From NCBI GenBank assembly GCA_021782055.1, contig JAJXVP010000130.1, forward strand, positions 1 to 7,483: a stretch of 7,483 nt of DNA. Direction: 5' to 3'. The position numbers and the translations under genes are program-made. Positions 1-5,594 of the stretch are shown here, piece after piece. Each line of letters opens with the position of its first letter. The stretch's first letter is position 1. The stretch comes from a bacterium. GTDB lineage: Bacteria; Spirochaetota; Spirochaetia; JABEVK01. The notes beneath the pieces are model-generated. The model worked only from the letters and a program-made list of their open reading frames with translations. It had not been told where the DNA came from and searched no databases.

Positions 1-32
1 AGGGGTTGACGGAATAATCCGAAAATATCGTT

Positions 33-2567
33 ATGAAACCGTTCAGGCTCCTGTTGCCCTTTTTGGCCTTGTTAGTCTTTTCTTGTGCCACACCTCCACC
101 TCCAAAAGCGCCCAAAGAAAGCCTTCTAGACTTGGTTGAAAACCAAAACCTGGCAAAAATCCGTGAAATTTTTGGTTTGAATACCAACGTCGACAGTGTC
201 GATGCCCAAGGACGATCGGCCCTTCACATTGCTGCCGAAAAAGACCTTTCAGATATTGCGGCTGTTTTACTTTCACGCGGGGCAAGCGTCGACCTGAAAG
301 ACAAAGAGGGTAAAACGCCCCTCATGTTGGCGGTAGAGCACAATGCCATTAAAACGATTCCGTTGCTGGTGCAGTACAAAGCCTCTCTCTTTATGAAGGA
401 TAAAAAAGGACGTTCCCCCTTCCAAACGGCCTTAGATCAAAACCCTTCCCTGTTGCCACTTTTAGTCACAAAAGACAACATCGGCTCCACCGACCAAGAG
501 GGCAATACCCCCCTCCACTGGGCGGCCTCACGCGGCAGTGTAGCCTTAGTGCAAAAATTTCTCGCCTTAGGTGCCGACCCTTCACAGCGCAACAAAGCAG
601 GGTTAACTCCCGCCGACCTAGCCCTGCAGTTTCCCCAAAGTGCATCGCATGCTGAAATTGCTTGGGATTTGTTCCGAAAAGGCGCACCCGTTCCCTTGCA
701 AAATGACCTGGTATACTTTGGTCGTGCTGGCATAGCCGACGATGTATCCCTGCCGTTAGATTTAGGAACAACACCGTTGCACTACGCGGCAGCTCATGGT
801 CAAACGGGCATCGTCGAGTTTTTAGTCAAAAAAGGTGCCGTCGTTGACGCGCGTGATTTTGCCGGGAACACCCCTCTTCATAAAGCCCTTGAAAATGGCC
901 AACTGAAAACTGCTGCCGTTCTCATTAAACTGGGTGCCGATGTTAACCTCAGAGATTTCAACAACAACACTGCTTTACACCTGGCAATGACATCGCCGCA
1001 TCCGGAACAAGCTGCTCGCTTGCTTTTAGAACACAAAGCCGACCCTAATTTAAAAAACAACTTTGGCAACACCCCCCTTCACCTCGTTGTTTCGCTTAAC
1101 CTGTCTGATTCTCTGTTGAAATTGCTTTTAGAGCACGGGGCCGATATCAATGCCCGAAATAAGATGGGCGAGACCCCTCTCTTTGATGCGGTTCAACGCA
1201 AAGAAAAGGCCTTGGCCTTGGCCCTGCGACTGGCGGGAGCCAACATCTTTGCCGTCAATAACGCCGATCTTTCGCCTGTGCGGTTGGCAGTTCGCATGGG
1301 CCAAGAGGTTCTTTCTTGGCTGGTCGATAAATCCAATATTGGTGTTCAGGATGACAACGGGAATACCGCGTTGCATTTAGCGGTGATGGCGGGCAATTAC
1401 CTGGACTCCGTCAACTACCTTTTACAGCAGGGCGCCGATCCCAATGTCCGTAATAAACAAGGGCAAAGTCCCCTGCACTTGGCCATTGCTCAGGGTAACC
1501 TACAAGAGGCACAACTTCTCCTTGCCAAAGGTGCCGACCTCTTTTTGGTTGATAATCAATCGGTGACGCCTCTTCAATTAGCTTTTCAGTCTCCGCTCGC
1601 TTTTCAAGAAAATTTTTTCACCTCAGCTGTCGTCAACCTGCAGGATTCTTCGCTTGACACCCCCTTGTTTTACGCCATTGACGGCAATCTTCCCCAAGAG
1701 GTAACCCTCTTGCTTCAAAAGGGTGCCAGCTTAACGATGGCCAATTTGTTAGGGAATACCCCCCTGCACGAAGCGGTCCGCCAGGGCAGTCCGACGCTGG
1801 TTAGCATCCTGTTACAAGCGGGGGCCAGCCCAGCGGCCGTGGACAAAGCGGGGAACACACCACTCCAAGACTTGATTTGGGTGTCGGCAGACCAACCAGC
1901 GCTGGGAAATCTTCTTTTAGCCGCAGGAGCCAACCTTGAGGCCAAGAATCTCGAAGGTCGTACCGTACTCGATCAAGCGGTTCGCCGAGGTGAGACCGCC
2001 CTGGTAAAATACCTCTTAAGCAAAAACGCCAACCCCAATGCCTCGGATATCAGCGGACGCACCCCTGTTTTTGAAGCGGTGCTCAACGGTCAAACCGATC
2101 TTTTGGCAGAGCTTTTGCGCCATGGCGGTCGGGTCTGGCAACGCGATATTACCGGTGCTACCCCCCTGCATTTTGCCGCCTCGCAAGGGAATGAAAGTGC
2201 CATCCGTCTGTTGATTCAGCAAGGAGCTGACCCTTTTGCCGAAAACCGCGATGGTGCTTCGCCCACCTCGTTAGCCCTTCGCTCAGGCCCGACGGCTTGG
2301 AAGGCCTTTTTTACCACCGATAATGTGAACAATCAAAATAACCTGGGACGTACCGCCTTACACTTGGCTGTTCTAACAGGAGCGCCAGCGGCGGCTATCA
2401 AAATGCTCTTAAGCTTGGGAGCCGACCCTAGTATCCGTGATAAAAACGGTCAGACGCCGTTAGATTTAGCCAAAAAGCTGAATAAGCAAGATTTGGTCGC
2501 CGCTTTAGAAGAAAGCACCGCCGTACCGAGCCCAAGCTCGGCTACGGGTCCAGGTTCTTCCAAGTAG
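33..2567 (+). CDS. Ankyrin-repeat lipoprotein, 844 aa
   Basis: Predicted envelope-anchored ankyrin-repeat protein, probably a protein-binding scaffold; the partner is unknown. The N-terminus has Lys2 and Arg5, a hydrophobic stretch (residues 6-16) and a relaxed lipobox V-F-S-C with the lipidated cysteine at residue 18. A proline-rich tether (about 20-28) follows. Residues 58-828 are about 23 ankyrin repeats of 31-34 residues with the usual G-x-TPLH start and LL-x-GAD end. A short Ser/Pro/Gly tail (829-844) ends the protein. This ATG is chosen because the signal peptide starts exactly there, although no good Shine-Dalgarno sequence precedes it (GGA at 11-13 is too far). The 3' end overlaps the convergent hisI by 26 nt. 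Ankyrin repeats and the lipobox are seen directly; lipidation and the binding role are inferred. Which membrane it sits in cannot be told from sequence. Confidence 0.93.
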   Translation: MKPFRLLLPFLALLVFSCATPPPPKAPKESLLDLVENQNLAKIREIFGLNTNVDSVDAQGRSALHIAAEKDLSDIAAVLLSRGASVDLKDKEGKTPLMLAVEHNAIKTIPLLVQYKASLFMKDKKGRSPFQTALDQNPSLLPLLVTKDNIGSTDQEGNTPLHWAASRGSVALVQKFLALGADPSQRNKAGLTPADLALQFPQSASHAEIAWDLFRKGAPVPLQNDLVYFGRAGIADDVSLPLDLGTTPLHYAAAHGQTGIVEFLVKKGAVVDARDFAGNTPLHKALENGQLKTAAVLIKLGADVNLRDFNNNTALHLAMTSPHPEQAARLLLEHKADPNLKNNFGNTPLHLVVSLNLSDSLLKLLLEHGADINARNKMGETPLFDAVQRKEKALALALRLAGANIFAVNNADLSPVRLAVRMGQEVLSWLVDKSNIGVQDDNGNTALHLAVMAGNYLDSVNYLLQQGADPNVRNKQGQSPLHLAIAQGNLQEAQLLLAKGADLFLVDNQSVTPLQLAFQSPLAFQENFFTSAVVNLQDSSLDTPLFYAIDGNLPQEVTLLLQKGASLTMANLLGNTPLHEAVRQGSPTLVSILLQAGASPAAVDKAGNTPLQDLIWVSADQPALGNLLLAAGANLEAKNLEGRTVLDQAVRRGETALVKYLLSKNANPNASDISGRTPVFEAVLNGQTDLLAELLRHGGRVWQRDITGATPLHFAASQGNESAIRLLIQQGADPFAENRDGASPTSLALRSGPTAWKAFFTTDNVNNQNNLGRTALHLAVLTGAPAAAIKMLLSLGADPSIRDKNGQTPLDLAKKLNKQDLVAALEESTAVPSPSSATGPGSSK
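204..2516 (+). repeat. Array of about 23 ankyrin repeats (protein-level repeat)
   Basis: Repeats begin near residues 58, 91, 123, 154, 187, 244, 275, 308, 342, 376, 409, 440, 474, 507, 538, 571, 604, 638, 671, 705, 738, 769 and 803. Most follow D/N-x-x-G-x-TPLH-x-A. The repeat starting at 187 is stretched to about 57 residues by an insertion (about 213-243) without ankyrin character. Those at 123, 409, 507 and 738 are short and end in a variant (such as N-I/V near a Q/T-D/N) in place of GAD. At DNA level the repeats are well diverged, so this is an old array rather than a recent tandem expansion. Confidence 0.88.
2526..2541. other. Short hairpin just beyond the hisI stop codon
   Basis: CCGAGC (2526-2531), a CCAA loop, then GCTCGG (2536-2541) make a perfect 6-bp stem. 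It lies directly after the hisI stop codon in the minus direction and also inside the Ser/Pro-rich tail codons of the ankyrin gene. There is no T-run on either side, so it does not look like a classical intrinsic terminator. It could protect the hisI mRNA 3' end or be coincidental. Confidence 0.35.
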
Positions 2568-2928
2568 CCCCTGTTAGGGTTCGAAAAAAGCAGGAATGCC
2601 GGTGGGCCCCGCTGGCATTCCTGGTGTGGCATACGCCCTCTCCCTGCAAAGTCACCAAAAAGACAAGACTATCTTGATCACAGTCCAGACGAATCTCGCG
2701 AATTTTGAGGTAGTCGCCGCTGGTAGCGCCTTTCACCCAAAGCTCCTGGCGGCTGGTACTCCAAAACGTCGCCAAGCCTGATTCTAGCGTGTTCTGCCAG
2801 GCTTGCTCATTACTCCAGGCCAGCATAAGAACTTCGCGGGACTCGTAATCTTGTACCACGACTGGTAGTAGACCTCCGCGTTTTTGAAAATCTGGCGTAT
2901 CCTCTTTGGCGAGTTCAACTTTGGGCAT
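2542..2928 (-). CDS. hisI: Phosphoribosyl-AMP cyclohydrolase HisI, 128 aa
   Basis: Third step of histidine synthesis: opens the adenine ring of phosphoribosyl-AMP to give ProFAR, in the cytoplasm. Family signatures in order: L-P-V-V-V-Q-D (21-27), VLMLAW (33-38), FWSTSRQELWVKG (55-67) followed by TSG, the metal motif D-C-D-Q-D (82-86), C-H-T (100-102) and S-C-F-F (112-115). In the family the DCDxD aspartates bind Mg and the three cysteines (here 83, 100 and 113) bind Zn between subunits. The length fits the monofunctional enzyme with no HisE domain. Oddity: the last two cysteines are 13 residues apart instead of the usual 7, and the extra codons form a terminator-like palindrome. The start overlaps the upstream metallopeptidase gene by 14 nt and has a very strong ribosome binding site, so translation is probably coupled. 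No other his gene is in view. Confidence 0.95.
   Translation of the reverse strand: MPKVELAKEDTPDFQKRGGLLPVVVQDYESREVLMLAWSNEQAWQNTLESGLATFWSTSRQELWVKGATSGDYLKIREIRLDCDQDSLVFLVTLQGEGVCHTRNASGAHRHSCFFRTLTGATWKNLDP
2584..2623 (-). terminator. Terminator-like hairpin plus T6 inside hisI
   Basis: Read on the minus strand, CAGGAATGCC (2623-2614) pairs perfectly with GGCATTCCTG (2600-2591) across a 13-nt loop. One C and then six T (2589-2584) follow, which is the layout of a Rho-independent terminator. It lies within the hisI reading frame, upstream of the stop codon, so termination there would give a message without a stop. Read as plus-strand RNA, the loop can pair further (including two G-U pairs) to about 15 bp, but there is no T-run after it in that direction. 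The structure is seen in the sequence; function is unproven. Confidence 0.5.
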
Positions 2929-3754
2929 AATCTCCTCCTCCTTTACCCAGTTCTCGGTCTCGGAGCCGTGATTTTAAGCGTTCTAGCTCGACTTCTAACT
3001 GTTGGATTTTTCTTTTGAGCCTCTCGGTTTCTTTTAGCCTCTCGGTTTCATCTTGCTCGGCTGTTTCTAGGGGAACCACAGGCTTTTCCGGGGCGAGGTG
3101 TGTCTTGATCTGATCTAGCGAGGCCCCTTCCTGCAATTCTCTTGTCATTTCGCGCCGTTTCTCGGGGTTTCGCTCCGACGCGAGTAATTTCATGGCGTCG
3201 TAGCCAAAGGTGGTTGGAAGGTCCCATTGGTAGGCGGTCACCGTCGTTTGCGCCGTCGCGCGTGGTAAGCCAAGAATACGGTCGCGGTAATCTTCGAAGG
3301 GCAGACCACGTTGCTGACACAGCTCGAAGGCCTGCGACAAAAGCTGACCAAATTCTTTCATTAAATCGCCCTGGGGCTTTAAATACTTCTCTTTCAGCTC
3401 GCGGGTTAACTTTACAAAGTCCGGGTCGGTAGAAAAAACATCCTGGTACCAGCCGTCCCTTGTGGCCTGCTGAAGTAAATCATGAAAGATCGACCAGAAG
3501 TGCGTTGTATGGGACCTTGCCGTCCGGGGGCGTTGCGGGGAACAAAAATGAACATGGTGGGCAAACTCATGAACGGCCGTGTACAACAGTTCTTGTTCGG
3601 TCTTGAAGTTCCGATTATGCAAAAGAATTTCAGCGCTATCGGGTTTGTAGAGCCCGTGAACTTTGCGGCTAGCTTTTCCTGTTAAGATCACTTGAAAATC
3701 TGGCACTTGTGGCCGTAAAGAACGAAGCAAATTTTTGATTTGGTCTTGATTCAT
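2915..3754 (-). CDS. HExxH zinc-metallopeptidase-like protein with C-terminal coiled coil, 279 aa
   Basis: Predicted zinc-dependent peptidase or peptidase-like protein of unknown substrate. The motif H62-E63-F-A-H66 gives two zinc ligands and the catalytic glutamate. A second histidine-rich block S-H-T-T-H-F-W (81-87) probably supplies the third ligand (His85 is the best candidate), as in SprT-like or minigluzincin-type folds. Residues 230-270 are Glu/Lys/Arg/Leu-rich with heptad-like leucines, a likely coiled coil for oligomerisation or partner binding. There is no signal peptide or membrane segment, so it is probably cytoplasmic. It is the first gene of an operon with hisI (14-nt overlap), although nothing links it to histidine synthesis. 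The coiled coil contains a tandem 6-residue duplication. I do not recognise a named gene; peptidase activity is inferred from the motif only. Confidence 0.85.
   Translation of the reverse strand: MNQDQIKNLLRSLRPQVPDFQVILTGKASRKVHGLYKPDSAEILLHNRNFKTEQELLYTAVHEFAHHVHFCSPQRPRTARSHTTHFWSIFHDLLQQATRDGWYQDVFSTDPDFVKLTRELKEKYLKPQGDLMKEFGQLLSQAFELCQQRGLPFEDYRDRILGLPRATAQTTVTAYQWDLPTTFGYDAMKLLASERNPEKRREMTRELQEGASLDQIKTHLAPEKPVVPLETAEQDETERLKETERLKRKIQQLEVELERLKSRLRDRELGKGGGDYAQS
2932..2944 (-). promoter_or_regulatory. Very strong Shine-Dalgarno of hisI
   Basis: On the minus strand AAAGGAGGAGGAG precedes the hisI ATG by 3 to 9 nt, depending on which GGAGG is used. It is encoded by the Lys-Gly-Gly-Gly codons near the C-terminus of the upstream metallopeptidase. 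It supports the ATG at 2928 as the true hisI start and the 14-nt gene overlap. Confidence 0.75.
3014..3049 (-). repeat. Two tandem 18-bp units in the coiled-coil coding region
   Basis: Two adjacent 18-bp units (3049-3032 and 3031-3014) differ at a single base and encode the sequence ETERLK twice (residues 236-247 of the metallopeptidase-like protein). The near identity suggests a fairly recent in-frame duplication. Confidence 0.85.
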
Positions 3755-3769
3755 GCTAAGCCCATTTTT

Positions 3770-3798
3770 ACCATACCGATTTTTCTTTCACCTCGCAA
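3770..3798 (-). promoter_or_regulatory. Probable sigma70-type promoter of the metallopeptidase-hisI operon
   Basis: On the minus strand TTGCGA (3798-3793), a 17-bp spacer, then TATGGT (3775-3770). Transcription would begin around 3763-3765, giving a leader of only about 10 nt without a recognisable Shine-Dalgarno sequence. Its elements interleave with the opposite-facing promoter of the gene at 3817, so the two probably cannot be bound at the same time. Confidence 0.5.
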
Positions 3799-3804
3799 CA
3801 GGCG

Positions 3805-3810
3805 TATATT
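3805..3810 (+). promoter_or_regulatory. Probable -10 box of the CoA-binding-fold gene
   Basis: TATATT ends six bases before the ATG at 3817, so the expected start of transcription coincides with the A of the start codon. The matching -35 position (about 3782-3787, TTTCTT) is weak. No Shine-Dalgarno sequence is present in the bases before the ATG, so the message may be leaderless. Confidence 0.45.
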
Positions 3811-3816
3811 TAGCGT

Positions 3817-4182
3817 ATGAAAGCTACAGCGATTGTCGGCGCCAGCCCAAAAAAGGACCGCTACGCCCATATGGCCCAAGAAAACCTCTTAGAACGAGGT
3901 TACGAGGTCATCCCGATTAACCCCGGCTATTCCGAGATTGACGGCCTTCCAACCAAGACTCTTGGCGAGTTGGCCACAGTGGATACCGTAACCTTGTATG
4001 TCTCGGCCCGTTTTCAACAAGGGTTAGAAGAAGAGCTTTTGCGGCTAAGGCCACGAAGGGTCATCTTCAACCCCGGAACCGAGAACCCAGAGCTTAAGGC
4101 TAGGTTAGAACAAGAGGGTTTGGTTTGCCTGAACGCTTGTACGCTGGTCCTTTTACGAACCGGGCAGTACGAAAAATCTTAA
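3817..4182 (+). CDS. CoA-binding-domain protein (YccU/CoA_binding_2 type), 121 aa
   Basis: Small cytoplasmic Rossmann-fold protein of the family related to the CoA-binding domain of succinyl-CoA synthetase; the physiological role is unknown. Visible family features: the N-terminal beta strand and turn with A-I-V-G-A-S-P-K (5-12), Y-E-V-I-P-I-N-P-G (29-37), the segment V-I-F-N-P-G-T-E-N-P-E-L (82-93), and the C-terminal N-A-C-T-L-V-L-L (106-113) followed by R-T-G-Q-Y. The length matches stand-alone members (about 120-145 residues). The ATG is the natural start because the first beta strand begins right after it. It is divergent from the metallopeptidase gene, separated by 62 nt of interleaved promoters, and 52 nt upstream of the NYN gene, which appears to have its own promoter. 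Confidence 0.88.
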   Translation: MKATAIVGASPKKDRYAHMAQENLLERGYEVIPINPGYSEIDGLPTKTLGELATVDTVTLYVSARFQQGLEEELLRLRPRRVIFNPGTENPELKARLEQEGLVCLNACTLVLLRTGQYEKS

Positions 4183-4192
4183 GGCCTCCTGC

Positions 4193-4206
4193 AGTTCATT
4201 TGAACT
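4193..4206. promoter_or_regulatory. 14-bp palindrome over the -35 box of the NYN operon
   Basis: AGTTCA-TT-TGAACT is a perfect inverted repeat that contains most of the -35 hexamer TTGAAC (4200-4205). It could be a repressor operator. Alternatively, as RNA it can form a 5-bp stem with an ATTT loop followed by a T-run (4206-4210), a weak terminator for the gene ending at 4182. Confidence 0.45.
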
Positions 4207-4228
4207 TTTTCGTTGGCCGGAGTAAACT
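4200..4228 (+). promoter_or_regulatory. sigma70-type promoter of the NYN-glutaredoxin-FTR operon
   Basis: TTGAAC (4200-4205), an exact 17-bp spacer, then TAAACT (4223-4228). The predicted transcription start, seven bases after the -10, is the A of the ATG at 4235. The AAGG just before the ATG is too close to act as a Shine-Dalgarno sequence, so the message is predicted to be leaderless. Confidence 0.65.
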
Positions 4229-4234
4229 GAAGGT

Positions 4235-5218
4235 ATGGCAAATATATCGGTCATTTGGGATATCGAAAACGTCACACCGCCTTCCAACAATTCGCTTTTT
4301 CTTGACGCTCTGTGGGAATACGCGGAAAACCTTGGCCGAGTTGTTGCCGCAAAAGCCTACGCGGACTGGAGCAGTCCCGGTTTTCAAAAGTTAGCCCTTC
4401 AGCTCAAAAAATACCATTTTTATCTTGTCCACGTCCCCAGTGAACGAAAAAAGAAGAACTCTGTTGATATTCAGCTTGTTTCGGACACGTTAGAGATTCT
4501 CAATCTTTACGGCCACATTGATACAATTGTTTTGGTTACCGGCGACAGCGATTTTCGTCCTCTTCTGTTAACACTAAGGCGAGCCGGCAAGATTACCCAT
4601 GTTGTTTGCGATATTAAAACGGCCTCGCAGGAACTTTTGGCTATCGCCGACAGCTTTGTTGATTACCGAGATATTCTTCCCGATGAGGGCGACGAGGAGC
4701 CAGGAACTTCGGCACCGGACGCCCCCTCGCCCGACTATTGGTTTTCGGCGCTGGCCGAAACAGTGGGCATTTTAGCTTCTGAGGGCAAACCCGCCCACCT
4801 AGGAACCGTCAAAATTCGCATGAAAATGCTCAACCCTAATTTTGATGAACACCACTTGGGCTACAATAAATGGAGTGATTTTATTTCGGCGGCTGTTAAG
4901 CGCCGGGTTGTTCAGCTGTCCGAAAAAGAGGGCAATCCCTTTTTGACCCTTCCTGAAGTTCCCGAAGCCAAAGATAAGGGTGTTTTACAAAAGGGGCTCA
5001 AGGCCCTGGTCGAAAGTCTCAAAGAGCTTGATGGCGGTAAAGAGGCCCAATTCCACGAGTACAGCGTTGTCTCAAGCCGCCTGCGTGAAAAAAAGGTCGA
5101 CACCAAAGCGTTGGGCTTTTCGCAATTTAAGCGGTTCATCCAGGCGGCGGATGTTCGGGGTTTGGTCGAAACTCGTTCGGAAGGCGTCAGCCATTACGTA
5201 AGACTTCTAAGCCATTAA
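4235..5218 (+). CDS. NYN-domain predicted ribonuclease with two OST-HTH/LOTUS-like domains, 327 aa
   Basis: Predicted PIN-like RNA endonuclease joined to RNA-binding modules (LabA/DUF88 type). The NYN domain (about 3-150) has the acidic residues expected for metal binding: D9 in W-D-I-E-N, D78 in N-S-V-D-I, and D104 and D106 in V-T-G-D-S-D-F. After an acidic, Pro-rich linker (about 150-165) come two helical modules resembling OST-HTH/LOTUS domains: about 167-230, including G-Y-N-K-W-S-D-F, and about 240-325, including L-G-F-S-Q-F-K-R-F. In the family such proteins are linked to RNA turnover; the RNA target here is unknown. It is the first gene of a likely operon: the glutaredoxin-like gene starts 25 nt after its stop. 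The start is supported by the N-terminal beta strand and the promoter position. Confidence 0.9.
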   Translation: MANISVIWDIENVTPPSNNSLFLDALWEYAENLGRVVAAKAYADWSSPGFQKLALQLKKYHFYLVHVPSERKKKNSVDIQLVSDTLEILNLYGHIDTIVLVTGDSDFRPLLLTLRRAGKITHVVCDIKTASQELLAIADSFVDYRDILPDEGDEEPGTSAPDAPSPDYWFSALAETVGILASEGKPAHLGTVKIRMKMLNPNFDEHHLGYNKWSDFISAAVKRRVVQLSEKEGNPFLTLPEVPEAKDKGVLQKGLKALVESLKELDGGKEAQFHEYSVVSSRLREKKVDTKALGFSQFKRFIQAADVRGLVETRSEGVSHYVRLLSH

Positions 5219-5243
5219 GGAAACTTTTTACAGGAGTGCTTCT

Positions 5244-5594
5244 ATGTTTGAGCAAGTTGATTTTACCGCGGTACCGGGGACCAAAACCGAGCACGATATC
5301 GCCATCTTAGCTTTGTCCACCTGCGGCTTTTGTAAGCGCGGCATGGAGTTCCTGCAAGCGCAGCACTTTGCCTATCGCTTCATCTACCTCGACCTTATCC
5401 CTCCCGAACTTAAGCAACAGGTCAAGGAAGAATTTAAAACTAAGTTTCAATCGAGCTTGTCCTATCCTGCCTTGGTCCTTGACCGTCAAAAAATGACGAT
5501 AGGCTTTATTAAACGGCATTGGGAAGAACTCTTGGGTATCCCCACCGAAGAAATACCCGAAGTTTTGCCCAGCGATGGAACCGAGGTCGATTGA
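5244..5594 (+). CDS. Glutaredoxin-like protein with CGFC active site, 116 aa
   Basis: Predicted cytoplasmic thiol-disulfide oxidoreductase with a thioredoxin fold. After a beta strand (A-I-L-A-L-S, 20-25) comes the redox motif T-C-G-F-C-K (C27 and C30), then a helix, a second strand F-I-Y-L-D (46-50), the cis-proline segment S-Y-P-A-L-V (P75) and a conserved-type glycine turn I-G-F (86-88). The two-cysteine CxxC points to a dithiol mechanism. An extra 15-20-residue acidic tail follows the domain. A good AGGAG (5232-5236) lies 7 nt before the ATG. The stop codon shares one base with the start of the FTR catalytic subunit, so the two are translated together and this protein is the likely acceptor of electrons from it. 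The pairing is inferred from context and from similar pairs in anaerobes. Confidence 0.88.
   Translation: MFEQVDFTAVPGTKTEHDIAILALSTCGFCKRGMEFLQAQHFAYRFIYLDLIPPELKQQVKEEFKTKFQSSLSYPALVLDRQKMTIGFIKRHWEELLGIPTEEIPEVLPSDGTEVD

Noticed and set aside
6..11. TTGACG near the left edge as a -35 box for the ankyrin gene
   Set aside because: With a 17-bp spacer the -10 would fall on the start codon (29-34, CGTTAT) and does not match. The window starts too close to the gene to judge its promoter.
3142..3432. A 96-codon plus-strand open frame within the metallopeptidase gene
   Set aside because: It is an Arg/Ser-rich shadow frame with no start signals; the opposite strand carries a coherent protein.
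5519..5593. An N-terminal extension of 25 codons on the FTR subunit
   Set aside because: It lies inside the glutaredoxin-like gene, the residues look random, and the ATG at 5594 has GAGG upstream and a one-base stop/start overlap typical of coupled genes.
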